From Pseudocercospora fijiensis CIRAD86 (Eukaryota; Ascomycota; Dothideomycetes; Mycosphaerellales; Mycosphaerellaceae): a stretch of DNA of 64,000 nt. The notes under the pieces are model-generated. The model made no database searches and was not told the DNA's origin. It saw only the letters and a program-made list of their open reading frames with translations. A program made the translations under genes and the position numbers. The stretch spans positions 778,140 through 842,139 of the forward strand of contig NW_006921547.1 of NCBI RefSeq assembly GCF_000340215.1, given 5' to 3'. Shown here one piece after another: positions 13,258 through 25,900 of the stretch; within the stretch, counting starts at the first letter, position 1, and each line of letters opens with the position of its first letter.

Positions 13258-13686
13258 TTAGGTCCTCTCCTACGTACTAAGCGCGAGTCCGTATATCCCG
13301 CTTATCTACTATCTTATAGCGACTTTATCTCCTAGCTATCGTACGCGGCGCGCGAGCGCGAACTCGTTTAACCGCTTTTAAGTAAATGAATTTCTCCTAG
13401 CTCTTTCCTATCTTCCGGCTTATTACTACTACTCGGATCTATCCTACGACTCTATATATCTCGCTTGCTATCGTTTATATATTAAGGTATAACGTATTAT
13501 TCTACTATATATAACCTCTATAGGAGTCCCTAAGATATTACGTTATATAGCTAAATAGGCGGCTAACTAGGCGACTTACTTCGCTAGAGGCCCCTACTAC
13601 TAAGATAATTTAAATCCGATATTACTTTATAGTATAGCGGCTAGCTTATAGGACTTATCGGTACTTTCTAGGTAGCTACTGTAATA
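13258..13686 (-). repeat. 3' LTR of element A, truncated
   Basis: It matches the inner portion of the LTR at about 19,240-19,689 almost base for base, apart from transitions. Similarity stops near 13,258, whereas the 5' LTR continues for roughly 240 bp more. The inner end reads TATTACAGTAGC on the element strand. Confidence 0.85.
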
Positions 13687-13714
13687 GTAGCCCCCCCTCG
13701 TTTTACGCGGAGTT

Positions 13715-16700
13715 CCTATAACGCTAAAGGAGGTCCGTATATAATAGGTACTAGTTTTCTTATCCTAGTTCGAGATAGAGACCTTATTTTAAATTCTATT
13801 TATATACCTCTCGGAGAAACTATTCCGAGATCGCTCCTTCTATAGTTATATAGTAGGTATAATCTCGTAGGAATTCTTCGATTACTTCGCGGGCGAAGAT
13901 AATATAGTATAGAGGTTCCTAGGTAGTGTCTTCGTCTAAGTATCCCTCCTACTATACCTCTCTCTATAGTCTAAAAGGGTTAAGATTGCCGAAGTTTGTA
14001 TTACCGAAGCTCTATCCGATAATTGCCCGTACTATACCTAAGGTAGACTCTAGCTTATCTTTAGCCTAATTAGTAGCTTTAGTAGCTTCTAGAATTAGCG
14101 GAATGTCTTCGGAGTCTGTAATTTATCCGGCGGTTCTTAGGTTAACTATATATTTAAGCGGGTAAATATTAAAATTCTCGGAGAGATCTAGTTTATATAC
14201 GTACGTACCGATTTTCTTTATAATCCCGAAGGGTCCTAGGTTTTTCTAGTCGAGCTTCTTCGAAGGTCGGTTAGTTCGGATATACCCTAAGTCGAGGTAA
14301 ACGTAATCTCCGACCTAGTAATATAGCGCGGCGCGTCTATACTTATTAGCGTAGTACTCGTATACTTCCTAGATATACCTTATCTCGTCTTAGAGCTCTT
14401 AATAGGTCTAAGCTATCTAAAGAGCGAAGGTATCGGCGTCTATTTCTAGATCGTTTACTAGGGGCTCTAGTTCGATCTCTACTAGTTCTATACTAGTTCG
14501 GGGATAAAAACTAGTCGAAGCGTAGAAGGGCGTAGTTTACGTCGTAGCTAATTTATAATTGTTAATAGCAAATTTAATAGAAGGCGTTAATCTTAGCTAG
14601 TTATTTTAATAGTAATTATAGAAATACCTAATAATTCGTTCGATCTAAGCGTTAGCCCGTTCCGTTTACCTATCGGTCTATAGATAGTAAGCCGTTAAAA
14701 GGCGTACTTAGATTTTAAGTCGTTCGTAGAGTCGCTTCTAGAAGCGGGTAACGAAATTCGGGCTACGATTAGATATAATAAATTTAGGTAGGCCTATATC
14801 TTTCTATATATCTCGGTAGAAGACCTAAGCCGTATTCTTCGCTATTTAGCTACGGGTATTTAATAACTTCTTACGTTTAGTAAGGCGTTAAACTACAACT
14901 AGTATATCTTAAAACTAGAGGCCGTTAAAGTCGGAACCTTTAAGTAGGTTTATAATAAAATCTATTAAAATGTACTACTAAGGTCGTAGAGGAATTTTAA
15001 GGGGCTTTAATAATCCTTATAGCTTACGTATATCTGCTTTCGCTTTACGGTATACTACGTAGTTCTTAATAAATCGGTCGATATCTTAGTATAGATTAGG
15101 CTAGTAGTACTACTTCCGGAGCTAAGATAGTATCTTAGCTCGGCCGGGATACACTATTCCGAGAGGGTCGTAAGCTAAACGTATAATCTAATCGTATAGA
15201 TCTTCGAAGTCCGGGACGTAGAGGGTATTCCTAAACGTTATACGAGGCGCTCGGAGTAGAGTTCTATAGAGCTTATACTCCGAGAGCGAAATATTCTCGT
15301 ATAACTATTCTTCGTTCTATAAAGTGTAAATTAGGCTATTAGTAAAAGCGTCTTCGGCGTACGCTATTATAAGCTACTACTCTAGTTAGATAGGTTCGAG
15401 GAGGTCTTACGCTTCTTCCTCGCTTTCCTAGTCGCTATCCGAGCTTTCTAAGCTCGTATCTTCGTTATCCGAGCTATCGTTATCTCTAAGAAAGGCGGGA
15501 GCGGCTATTAGGACGAAGGATACTATAAGAGGCTCTAGGCCGGTAAAGTCGTCTCTAAGAAGCTCGTATAGTTCCTAGCTTAGCTTATACTCTTTAAGTA
15601 TAGACTATTCTTCGCGCTACGGGCCTTAATCTAAAGGCGAGTTTCTATTACGTCTTATAAGTACGTCGGCCTATAAATTTGCTTTACCGGGTATAAACTA
15701 AATTACGAAGTTAAATAAGGAAAGAACCTTACTCTAGCGTACTTGCCTACAGCTAAGGATCTTACTTTTAAGAAAGTAGACGAGGTTCTTATAATCCGAG
15801 CTAACCTAGATTAGTAATTCGGAGCCTTCGAGCTCTAGGCGCTATTCTTTAAAGGCCTTAACGATTACGAGGAGTTCTTTATCGTAGATATTATAATTAT
15901 ATTCCGCAGAGGATATTTTCTTAGAAAGGTAGGCTATAGTTAGCTATATATCTTCTAGGGTCGCCTACTAAAAGAGAACAGCGCTAGCCGTACTATCGGA
16001 AGTATCGGTTTCTAAACGCGTTTCCTTATCGAAGTCGACGTATTATAGGATCGGTATAGTCGTAAAACTTTATCGTAGCTAGTCGAAGGCTTCTTAATAA
16101 GCCGGAGACTATTCGAATTTAACGTCCTTCTACGTAAGTACTATAAGAGGGTAGGTAATCCCGCTACAATTCTATATAAATCTCCGGTAGAAGTTAGTAA
16201 AACTAAGGAAACCTTAGACTTCTTTTACGTTTCGTAGTACTCCCTAGTTTAGAACGGCTTCGATTTTGCTAGGATCTATTCGGATACCTTCTAAAGAGAT
16301 AATAAGGCTAAGGAACTTTACCTCTTACTTATAAAATTCCTATTTGTCGATATCGATATATAATCTAGCTTCTTCGAGTTTCTAAAGTATCTTTTTAATA
16401 TATTCGTAGTATTCTACTTTCGTTTTACTATAGATTAGGATATCGTCTATATATACTAAGACGAAGGCGTCTAAGAGTTTTTTAAGCGTATCGTTAATAT
16501 AGGATTAGAATATACTAGGCCCGTTATAGAGTCCGAATAGTAAGACTAGGTATTTAAAAAGGCTATAATAGGTTCGGAAGGCTATTAGCTATTCGTCTCT
16601 CTTAGTAATATAGATCGCGTTAAAGATAGCGATTACGTCGAGCTTACTAAACTATTAAGCTTTTAAAAGGCGTTTAAGCGTTTCGTTTATAAGAGGAATT

Positions 16701-17050
16701 AGGTAATAGTTCTTTTTTATTAAGGCGTTACGGCCCTTATAGTCTACGTAGAAGTAGAGACCTCCGCCGGGTTTTTAGGTAAATATAACTAGTATAGTAG
16801 CTTTAGAGGAAGTAGGGCGGATAAAGCCTTTTTACAAGTTATCTTCTAGGTATTTCTTTAATATAAGGAGTTCGTCTCGAGATATAGAGTAAAGAGGGCT
16901 ATATAGCGGCGGCTTACTATCGATTCATTCGATTTTATAGTCGATATCCGGCCGGTACGGCGGTAGAATATTAGCGTTACCTTAAAAACTAGTAGAGCCG
17001 GTACTAATACTCCTTTAGTAGTTTCGTTCTCGGATCCGTACATTCTTTAT
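13715..17050 (-). pseudogene. Element A pol: RT, RNase H, integrase (degenerate)
   Basis: This frame would copy the element RNA and integrate the cDNA. On the minus strand from about 17,000 it reads through the RT fingers, then LDVIAIFNAIYI, FGLYNGPSIF and the catalytic box FVLVYIDDILIYS. The two catalytic Asp of YIDD (16,442-16,453) are still coded. RNase H follows (LETDTSDSTAVLF, near 15,990-16,030; KELLVIVKAF, near 15,870). Next come an integrase zinc-binding stretch whose Cys positions read Tyr (NYVVYRKAKADI), the integrase core (LIDFIINLL near 14,930) and a C-terminal SH3-like part (RTNRPSKKLD near 14,260). Damage is overwhelmingly stops at Gln and Trp positions. Boundaries are approximate. 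Confidence 0.85.
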
Positions 17051-18950
17051 CGAACTTTCGGGTAGCTTTCTCGCTATCCTATATCGTCGTAGTAAAGATC
17101 TAAGTACGTTTATTACGGGTAAGACGCGAGAAGGTAGCCGCGCTAATAGCGAATATAGTCCGATCTTAGGAAGTCTTAGGGATAGAACTAAATTCGCTAA
17201 AGTAGTACTCTACGTAGTACTTACTAGTAAAGGATAGAGATTCGGAGGCCTAGTCGGTAACTAGGTTATATTTTTTAAGCTAAGGGAGACTAAGAATAAC
17301 GGGATAAGTCTTTAGAAGTTTCGTAAGGAAAAACATAATATATTCGATATATAGGCCGATAGTAATAGATAAGTAGTAGATCTAGGTTACCTTACTAGCG
17401 GCTACGGTCGTACTATTAAATATCTCTAACTCCCGAGTATACGTAAGGTCTTAGAACGTTAAGCCGAGCTCTCTCGTATAGTCGTAATCTATAAACGAGT
17501 AGCTAGGTACGCCGTTATTAATAAGAGCTATAGTTTTTAATAATTTCTTTTAATTTCCTATTAACGTTTCTACTACGAAAGGCTAGTAAACTAACTCTTT
17601 CTCTATAGCTAAGCTAGAGAAAGGGAAGGTAGTAGTAGATACTCTTAATTTCGGAACGAATAAACCTTATAAGCGACTATATATAAGGTTTAAGCTTTTC
17701 CCTAACCGCTTAGAGTAGCGCTAGCTAGTAAAGGCGTATCTAGAGTTGTAATATTTACGGCGGCGACTCGCTATATCGTTAGCGTATTTAGCCGACTAAC
17801 GAGAGATAGATAGAGGCGAGTAATATATCCTTTTATACCGTAGTAGATATATTCTCCTACCGTACGGTAGCGCTACTTCTCTTCTTCTAAAAGCTTTTCG
17901 TTTACTAGGGGCGCGCGTAGATAGATAACGAGCGAGGTAGCGCTTAAATCTATCGGTTCGGCGGTAGGCTAGGCGCCTAGCGGTATTAGAGCTATAGCGG
18001 GAGCTAGTACTAAAGCCGGCGTCTAATATATCTATAGTTTCGACGGTAGCGTAGCGAATAGCGATATAAAGCGGCTAGTATTCGTACGAACGCCTCTATA
18101 TTTAGCGATAATTTTCGCGAAGTTTCGAGTTATATTATCGATACGTATTAATAAGCCGTATAGTTCAGTAATATTTAGAGTCTCTATATCTTTATCGCGG
18201 ACTTATAATATTATTTTCTCGCTAAGACCGCGTACTAAAATCTATTTAGCGACGTCCGGAAGGTATTCGATATACCTAATCTCGTATTAAAAAGTAGCGT
18301 AGTATTCTTAGTAGGTCTTATTTGCTTGCTTAAGTTTATCTAAGTTTAGACGCGTAGTATACTTATAGTCTAGGTCGCCGAAGCTAGCGTCGAGGGCCTT
18401 CTAGATACTAGTCGTCGTAGTATTTTCTACGTCTTCTAATAGGCTATAGTAGGAATCGAGGGTAGAGCCGCCGAGTAGAGAGAATATAAATCCGGTCTTT
18501 AAAGCTTTAGTTAGATAGTAGTCGGCGTTAGCGAGGAAGCGGAGTTTAACTTATATCTTAAATTCTTCGTATACTTTACGCTTACCGGTAAAGCGTTCTA
18601 GGTCGCTAAGTTTCTTACTTTTATTCGAAGTAGGCGTAAATAGATATAAGGCAGGTACCGCGGCGCCTAGGCGAGTAGACGCGAGCTATAACTAAAGGCG
18701 GCCTACTTCGTCTTCTTTTTCTATAATAGAGGTATTCGCGTCGTTAAGAGTAGTACTAAGGCTAGTACGAGAGACTAAGAGGAAACGAGTAGCGTCTTTA
18801 TAGGCCTTAAGTAGATTAGCGAGTAGTTCCGGGTCGGTAGTATAAGCGTAATCTAGTTATTCGCGCGTAGCGGGGATCTCCTTCTATACTAAGCTTAAAA
18901 AATCGGATACGTTATTAGGTCTTATATTTTAAATCTATTCGTTAGGAGTG
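17050..18950 (-). pseudogene. Element A gag and aspartic protease (degenerate)
   Basis: On the minus strand this stretch lies between the 5' LTR and RT, where gag-protease belongs. The gag-like part (about 18,900-17,700) is open apart from TAG/TAA but has no zinc knuckle that I can pick out. Near 17,460-17,540 it reads ALINNGVPSYSFIDYDYTRE, matching a retropepsin active site in which the catalytic Asp (normally D-S/T-G) is now Asn (codons at 17,511-17,519). That is a G to A change of the RIP type. Frame junctions between gag and pol cannot be resolved. Confidence 0.65.
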
Positions 18951-18999
18951 TCTACCGTAGTAGAGGCGTTATTAAGGCAGTTCGTAATATAATAGTTAG

Positions 19000-19689
19000 A
19001 GGCTAAGTAGTAAGAATATATACTAAACTTTAAACGGAACTAAAGGGAGTACTAAATTAATATAGCTACTATCTATATAAAACGAACTATAAAGAAAGAA
19101 AGAAGAGTACCTTAGAGGGAGAGCCCCTTCCTTAGTATCCTACCCTATAGGCGTCTAGCGCGTCTAACGCGTAAGTATAGGTATATATATCTTACTTACT
19201 TACTTCTTAGTAAACCTCTGCTTTTAGATCCTTCCCTACGCGCCGAGCGCGAGTATATATATCCCGCTTATCTAGTATCTCGTAGCGACTTTATCTCCTA
19301 GCTATCGGACGCGGCGCGCGCGCGAACTCGTTCAACCGCTCTTAAGTAAGTATGTTTCTCCTAGCTCTTCCCTATCTTCCGGCTCCTTCCTACTACTCGG
19401 ATCTATCCTACGACTCTATATATCTCGCTTACTATCGTTCGTATACGCGTACGCGTAGTTTAATATAGTCCCGTCGTTCGTATATTAAGATATAACGTAT
19501 TATTCTACTACGTACGGCCTCCGTAGGAGTCTCTAAGATATTACGTTATACGGCTAAATAGGCGGCTAACTAGGCGACTTGCTTCGCTAGGGGCCCCTAC
19601 TACTAAGGTAACTTAAATCCGATATTACTTTATAGTATAGCGGCTAGCTTATAGGACTTGTTAGTACTTTCTAGGCAGCTACTATAATA
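19000..19689 (-). repeat. 5' LTR of element A
   Basis: This is the full-length family LTR, matching 13,258-13,686 directly and 7,068-7,780 in reverse complement. The outer end is at 19,689 (TATTATAGTAGCTGCC on the element strand). The inner end is near 19,000-19,025, where the copy at 7.7 kb diverges. Confidence 0.8.
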
Positions 19690-21411
19690 GTTAAGGCTAT
19701 AAGCTCCTTAATATAGTAGGAGCCGTAATTGTCGTATAAAAGTACCCTCTTTTACTCTAGATTTTTAGGTCTTATCTTCCGCTTAAACTAGCGGATATAG
19801 TATATTATAGTAATGTCGGTTCTATATCTAGACTTATAAATAGTAATAAAGAAGTTATTTTTATCTAGTAAGGAGGGTATATTAGTTAGATAGTTATATA
19901 TATACGGTTACTATTATATTTAGTCTACGCGCGCCGCTCCCTATCTATAATAACGATATACCTATTACTATCTATTCTAACTCGGAAGCTAGTCTTATCG
20001 AAATTCTATATATTCCGCGGCTTTATAGCTAGTCGCGAGATTATAGCCTTAAAGCGGATAAACTAACTCCTTATTCTAGAACGGTCGTAAGCCTCCTTCC
20101 GCTATACTTTAATCGGCTTCGACTAAACTTTACTAAGCCTATAGCGGTTTAGAATATAGTCGGCCTAATCTTACTAAATAGCGGTATTATATTCTTTAAC
20201 GTCCCCTCTAGTAATAGGCTTACTAAAATCTCTATCGCTACGATAACGATTAACGATACTAGTAAGAATATACCTATTACGTCCCTCTATAAGAATATAC
20301 CTATTACGTAAATAGCGATCTACCGCCTCTTAACTAATAATAAATCCGAGAATATAGGCTAGTTGCCTTCTTACTCTTATAAAGCGCTCGAGTACTAACT
20401 TCGTTATCCGATTTAGCCTCTCGTTCGTAATACTTCGAAACGACGCGTTCTACTACCCTCTCTACCCTCTACGTCTCGGTTAACCGCTCGGTACGTATCC
20501 TTTTAACCTTTATACCCTTTTTCGCCCTATACCGAGTTTTATATACGATCCCTATATTAGAATATAGAAAATAGGAGGAATATAAGGAATATACGCGTTA
20601 GAAAGAGCAAATACGCCTACTAAGGATTATATAAGAAATAGCGATAGTTAGGTCGTACGGCTACGATATACTCGGATAAACTAGGTAGTATAGTATTTAG
20701 ACTCGTAGTTTAGTATTGTACCTAGCTAGATATCTATATAGGACTAGAGTATACCGCTTATCGAGTTTTGCGTATAGCCTACTTAGAAAAAGCTATTTAA
20801 CGTATAGCTAAAAACCCCGCAAATAGCGGGGAGGAGTGTCTAACGGAGCCCCGGATACTATATCGATAACATTATCTTCTATTTAGAAATTTTATCTATA
20901 GATACCTTACTATAGATAATTTATAGATAGTTTTATATGCTAGTAGGATAACTATATATTTAGATAATATATATCGAGATAGATATATACTAGTATAGTT
21001 AGTTTTTTAATACTAGTATTATCTTCGATAATCTATAGATAACTAAGAGTTCCTATATCTGTAGATATTATCCTAGGTTAGATAAAGCTTCCTATAGATA
21101 GGTTTTCTATAGGTAGTATTATCTAGTTAGAAAATCGTATCCGTAGTATATATACGTTTATATATATACTAAGTAAGATCTTTAGAGTCTTTATTAGTTC
21201 GGCTCGGTTTAGTCGTTTCGTTTAGTATAAAGGTTAATTTACTTACTTAATAAATTACGAAGCACCTCAATTACCGTTTATATTATCCCTCGGTCGATAG
21301 GATTACTTATTATCGAGAATTGTCGTAGGTATAGATAGCTATAGATAGCTATAGATATCTATTATCCTATTCTTCGAGTCGTTTCTAGGGTATTATAAGC
21401 AAGCTAGGCTT
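19690..21411. other. RIPped spacer; possible solo LTR at about 20,835-21,275
   Basis: I recognise no gene here. Between 19,750 and 20,830 several frames are protein-like but show no motif. From about 20,835 (GTGTCTAACGGAGCC) to about 21,275 the layout resembles a Copia-type LTR: a TGTC-like start, an internal AT-rich part full of short ATAGATA-like repeats, and an end near AAGCACCTCAATTACC. No second copy is present in the window, so this is only a guess. Element B is inserted just to its right. Confidence 0.3.
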
Positions 21412-21416
21412 GTAAG
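21412..21416. repeat. Target-site duplication GTAAG, left copy of element B
   Basis: GTAAG lies directly outside the left LTR and again directly outside the right LTR (28,315-28,319). Five-base duplications are usual for Ty3/gypsy integration. Confidence 0.9.
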
Positions 21417-21762
21417 TGTTACGGTTACTCGCGATAGATCGTTAAGTGACTTCTTATTACGTATAAGCCGAGGCTTCTTTAGAGAGGCTAATACAAGCGG
21501 GAGGCAGAGACAGAATAATTGGTATAAAGGTAATTCTAATTAGTAAGTAGGTAATATAAGTTGAACGCCTCGAGCTATAAGGGCATTCCGGCGTTCCTAA
21601 ATACAAAGGAGATATCTTGTCTATAGTCGTAAGCGACGTAAGCGACGCTGTCGCTCTCGACCGCTCCGGTCGCTCCTAGTAGGATAGAGCGATAGCTTAG
21701 CCTACTAGTCTTAGCGTCGCTCTAAGATTATATAAGGACTCTAACTAATCAGATCCGTAACA
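21417..21762 (-). repeat. 3' LTR of element B (left)
   Basis: 346 bp, starting TGTTACGG and ending CCGTAACA in + orientation. It keeps more CA and TG dinucleotides than the right LTR, for example GGCAGAGACAG against GGTAGAGATAG, so it is the less mutated of the two. Confidence 0.95.
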
Positions 21763-21776
21763 CTATCCCCCTCCTT
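21763..21776 (-). promoter_or_regulatory. Polypurine tract of element B
   Basis: On the element strand it reads AAGGAGGGGGATAG directly before the 3' LTR. This purine run primes plus-strand DNA synthesis in LTR retrotransposons and confirms the minus-strand orientation. Confidence 0.8.
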
Positions 21777-21907
21777 AAGCGGAATAGTCCCTTATTCCGG
21801 AACTTTCTAATTCCAACTTCTTTGTTATACTAAAGTTATCTAAGGATTTGTCTTCTCGCTAGCGTAAGGAAAATATCGCAAATAATATCCTCGCCGACTG
21901 CCTCGAA

Positions 21908-22405
21908 ATGCCGATCCGCTACTTTTATTACGAATAGGCCGGTAAACCCTATAAAGTCGATCTTCGTTCCGGTCGCTACTCCGAGTGCGCCCTATACGGC
22001 TAGTCCTATAATATACAAGTTACTCGTATAGAGTATAAAAAAATCCGGAAGGCGCGCCTAAAGATAGCTAAAGATCTCGAAGCGGCCGAAGAGGAGGAGG
22101 ACCTCCTTACGCGGAAGCTTTTCGAGTATCGCGCAAAGGTCCGTCGCTTACGTAAGTCGCTGCGTATAAAGGAGGATCGGGAGATATAAGCTCTTAAGGT
22201 AGAGAAAGCCTCTATTTAATAGGCGGAGGAGCTCGAAAGAGAGCTAGGCTCTTCGCCTATAGAGCCGATAATATTCTCGTTGCCTACTAACGAGCCGTTT
22301 CCCCTAGATAGCCGATTATAGATGTCGCCTTATAACTAGAGTCGTCTAGATAGGACACCCTAGCCTGTCTCTAAAATCCCTAGTAGGAGTGCCGAGAGTC
22401 TAGTA
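21908..22405 (+). pseudogene. Small Cys-rich, coiled-coil accessory protein, antisense in element B (degenerate)
   Basis: An ATG at 21,908 opens a frame of about 160 codons on the strand opposite to pol, between the chromodomain end and the 3' LTR. The N-terminal 40 residues (MPIRYFYYE, stop, AGKPYKVDLRSGRYSECALYG) contain a pattern of Tyr and one retained Cys that looks like a Cys-rich zinc-binding segment with Cys changed to Tyr by TGY to TAY. After that comes a charged helical stretch, about residues 45-110, rich in Lys, Arg, Glu and Ala and likely a coiled coil (AEEEEDLLTRKLFEYRAKVRRLRKSLR region). The end is Pro/Ser-rich. Only a few TAG/TAA interrupt it. Small proteins of this shape accompany many fungal gypsy elements, but their role is unknown to me. 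Confidence 0.6.
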
Positions 22406-22639
22406 TCCTAAAGGTATATATTTTTAATATTTCCTATTTATTTTATCTTCTAGCTAGTTAGTCTAGTAGTATAATTCTTAGCTACAAAAGACATAGTTAC
22501 TAGGTACGCTATTAGAGTCCCCGCTCCTCGAGCTATACTGCCCTAGGTCGTTAAGAACTCTAAGGCGCTATAATCGATAGGATCTAAGAGGTCGTAGGTT
22601 TAATTCCTATACTAGTTATTTCTTTTTTGTCCGGTTTTA

Positions 22640-25600
22640 ATATTTTTTGATTATCTGCTAACAGTTCTATAGGTTTTCTTTTAGTTCCTAAGTGTTTTCT
22701 AAATGTAGGTATCCTTTCTATTTAACAAGGTATTTCTAACCTTGCTAATCTAGGATTTCCTCGACTTTAAACTTATTTTCTTCCTTAGGTTAGAAGTAAA
22801 ATGTTTCTTAATACGGTGTTTCGGCGTCTATAGGTTCTAGTATAGAGATATAGAATACTAGGTAGATTTTCGCGTCGTCCGGTAGTTTAAGTCGGTAATT
22901 AACTAGTCCTTTAGGCTTATTAATTAAAAATAGCCCGACTTTAACGTAGTCTAGTTTCTTAGTCGATCTCCGGGTTTTTAGATTCTTTATTAGAAGGTAG
23001 ACCTTATCCCCCTTTTTTAGCTAAGGTGCTATTTTTCGTTTAGTATTATATAGTCCTATAATCTTTTCTTAAGACTCGGCAATTGCCCTTTGCAATTCTT
23101 TATATACCTACTTTAAGTCTTCTAAAGCGACTATCGCTTTATCCGCGTATAGATACTATAAATACTATTCCCTAAATAGCTACGGATGTTTCCTAAAATT
23201 AGCGAAGAATAGTGTCTCTTTCGTAGTCTTAGATTGTTAGTTGTTTAGTGCAAGTTGTGCTATAGGTAATAGCGATACCTAATTGTTTTATACGTAATTA
23301 ACGTAGTGCCGTAAGTATACCTCTAAGGCCTAATTCTTAACTTCCGTTTAGCCGTCTGTCTATAGATAGTATGCCGTTAATAGCTTGTGCTTAATTCTAA
23401 GTGTCGCTATAAGCGTCTTCTAGTAGTTTAACGTAAAGAGCTTATCTCTATCCGTAATATAGGTCTTTAGAAATCCGTAGTATTATACAAGTCTATCTAG
23501 TACGAGGTATCCGAGTTGCTCTACCGTACTTGCTTCGTTAGTAGGAATAAAGTGTATATATTTCGTAAGCCTATCGACTATAATAAGTATTATATCGTAG
23601 CTATATCCTATAACCGGATCCTTAGACTTCGGTAGTTTCGTAATAAAGTCTATTATAACTTCGTCCTATAGTTTATCTAGTAGCGTCCTAAATTAGATAT
23701 GTCTATATCTAGCGTGTCTATTAGCCTTATTACGCTAATATTGTAGACATTTCTTAATATATTCTAGAACTCGTTATCGTATATATAGGAATCCGAAGCT
23801 TCGCTTAACTAGTTCTATTGTTTTTAAAACTCTAAGGTGTCTAATTTCTAGTCCGTCGTAGTGTTATCGTATATACTCCGTAACTCGTTCCTTAGATACT
23901 TAGTATTTCCTATGTTTAATTAGGAACTGTTCTTCTATATCCTAAAGAACTCGTATAATATAGTTGAATTCTTTCGTATTAGCACTAAGGCTTCCGTCTT
24001 AGTTTGCTTTTAATATCTGCTACTATACTAGTTTGTAACCCTCTATATAGTCGCTACGGCGGCTTAGTACGTCGGCTCGTCCGTTCTCGCGTCCTAGGGT
24101 ATAGCGGATTTCGAACTTATACTATCCTAGTAGCTCCGACTAGCGGGCCTGTCTTCGGGTTAGTACTTTAGTCGTAGTAAAGTAAGTTAGATTCTTATAA
24201 TTAGAAAGAATCGTAAGACTTAGTACTCCTTCCGCGTATACTCGCTAGTATTATAGTAATGTAACTATTATAAGTAGCTCCTTATTATAGATATCGTAGT
24301 TCTATTCCGCGGGTAATATCTTTCTCGAGTAATAGGCTACCGGGTATCGTTTCCCGTTATGCTTCTATATAAGGTATGCTCCTATAGCCCTATCCGACGC
24401 GTCTGTTTCTATCTAGACCGCCTTATTTCTATCGAATAATCGTAGCGTTAGCGTAGAAACGCATTGCTTCTTTAGCTGCCTAAACGCTTCGTCTTCCTTC
24501 GTACTCTAGTTCTATTTCTTATCTTTCTTTATAAGCTCCGTAAGGGGTACCGCTATCTTAGAGTAGCCCTCGATGAATTTTCTATTATAGTTAGCTAATC
24601 CTAGGAATGATTGTACGTCTTTAACGTATATAGGCGTTAGCTATTCCTATATTAACTTGGTTTTTTCTAGATCGATCCTAATTCCTATAGTACTAATAAT
24701 AAATCCTAGGAACTTAACTTCCTTCTTATAGAATTCGCATTTCTTAGGTATAGTCTTAAATCCTACTTAAGTAAATCGCTTAAAGACGTCCTATACTATT
24801 CGTATATAGTCCGCGAGAGCTCCCTTAGTATAGACTAAGATATCGTCTATATATACGATAACGTATATATCTAGAAGGTCTCGGAGGACTTCGTTTATAA
24901 GGTCTTAATATAACGCTAGGGCATTTATAAGTCCTATAGGTATAACTAAGAATTCGTAAAGCCTATATCTTGTTCGGAATACTATTATCTATTCGTATCT
25001 AGCTACTATACGTATTACGTAAAACGTATCGCGTAGGTTAATCTTCGTATACTAGTCTAATCTAGTTAATCGGTCTTGCATTTCTTCGATATTCGGTAGT
25101 AGGTACCGATTCTTAATTATAATGTCGTTAAGTCGTCTAAAATCGACTACTAGCCGTCCTTCGTCTAATCCGGCTTTCGGAACGAATATTACTAGTAAGG
25201 CTGCCGAGGATGTCGACTTCCGTATCTAGCCTTTTTCTAATTTCTCTTTTAGCTACTTGTCTAGGGTTTTAAGCTCTTTCTTAGATATTACGTATAAGGG
25301 TCCCTATAGAGGCTCTTTTCTAGGCTATAAGTGTATCTTATAATCCTATAGTTAGTGTTTAGGTAAGGCTGCCTTGCCTCTCTCCTCTTTAAAGAGTCGC
25401 TTCTACTTACTATACTCTTTAGGAATATCTAGGTCCGAGATTCTAGTTTTATTCTTCGATAGCGTATAACTTCTATCCTTCCCGTAATTATTATTATAAC
25501 CCTCCTAACCTAACGGTAGTATCGATCCGGGTTAAATACGGTTCTCCGTAATTCCTATCGACGTAAACGTCTTACGAGTCGCCCTACGTTTATTAATCTT

Positions 25601-25900
25601 ATCTGCTTACGAACGCTGCCGCTATATAGGTTAAATGCCGATTATATAGTCGCATTCCTTAAATGTAAGTACTCCTCTTCTCTAGTCTACGACTAGGTTA
25701 TACTTTCTTAACTAAGGTATACCTAATATAATATTATAACTAGCTATATTAGTAACATCTAAGACAATCTCCTCGTAGTGCTATTAGATAGCTAGTAGTA
25801 ACGGTATCGTTTCTCGTTCTATACTAGGTAGCGGTAACCTATCTACTACTATAAGTTTATACGCTCCTTCTCTTCTACTTCGGGTTGCGATCCCTCGGCT
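22640..25900 (-). pseudogene. Element B pol: RT, RNase H, integrase, chromodomain (degenerate)
   Basis: On the minus strand the RT has YVIVYIDDILVYTKG with both catalytic Asp coded (24,842-24,853). RNase H follows with QIETDASDRAIGAYL and KELLAIVTLL. The integrase zinc finger near 23,725-23,760 keeps one Cys (CLQYQRNK) and has Tyr for the next. The integrase core has IDFITKLPKS, ILIVVDRLTKYIYFIPT and TAYYLQTDGQTE. The last 50 codons (about 22,690-22,790) are a chromodomain, FKVEEILD..YLVK-stop-KGYLHLENT-stop, with stops exactly where chromodomains have Trp. Chromodomains direct integration to heterochromatin. Stops at both Gln and Trp positions show mutation rather than a changed genetic code. 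Confidence 0.92.

Larger units (their letters stand above)
13258..19689 (-). mobile_element. Ty3/gypsy LTR retrotransposon A, 3' LTR truncated, RIP-inactivated
   Basis: On the minus strand the order is 5' LTR (19,689 to about 19,020), gag, protease, RT, RNase H, integrase, then a partial 3' LTR (13,686-13,258). Integrase after RT is the Ty3/gypsy order. Next to the 3' LTR, seven C's and a T at about 13,692-13,699 give a polypurine tract on the element strand. The 3' LTR lacks the outer part found in the other two family copies, so the element was cut by a later deletion or insertion. All domains are present but riddled with TAG/TAA. CpA and TpG are both depleted here, unlike in element B. Confidence 0.85.

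Noticed and set aside
16858..17043. 61-codon open frame on the minus strand
   Set aside because: It lies in the RT region of element A but in a shifted frame; the true RT reading is the neighbouring one with conserved motifs.
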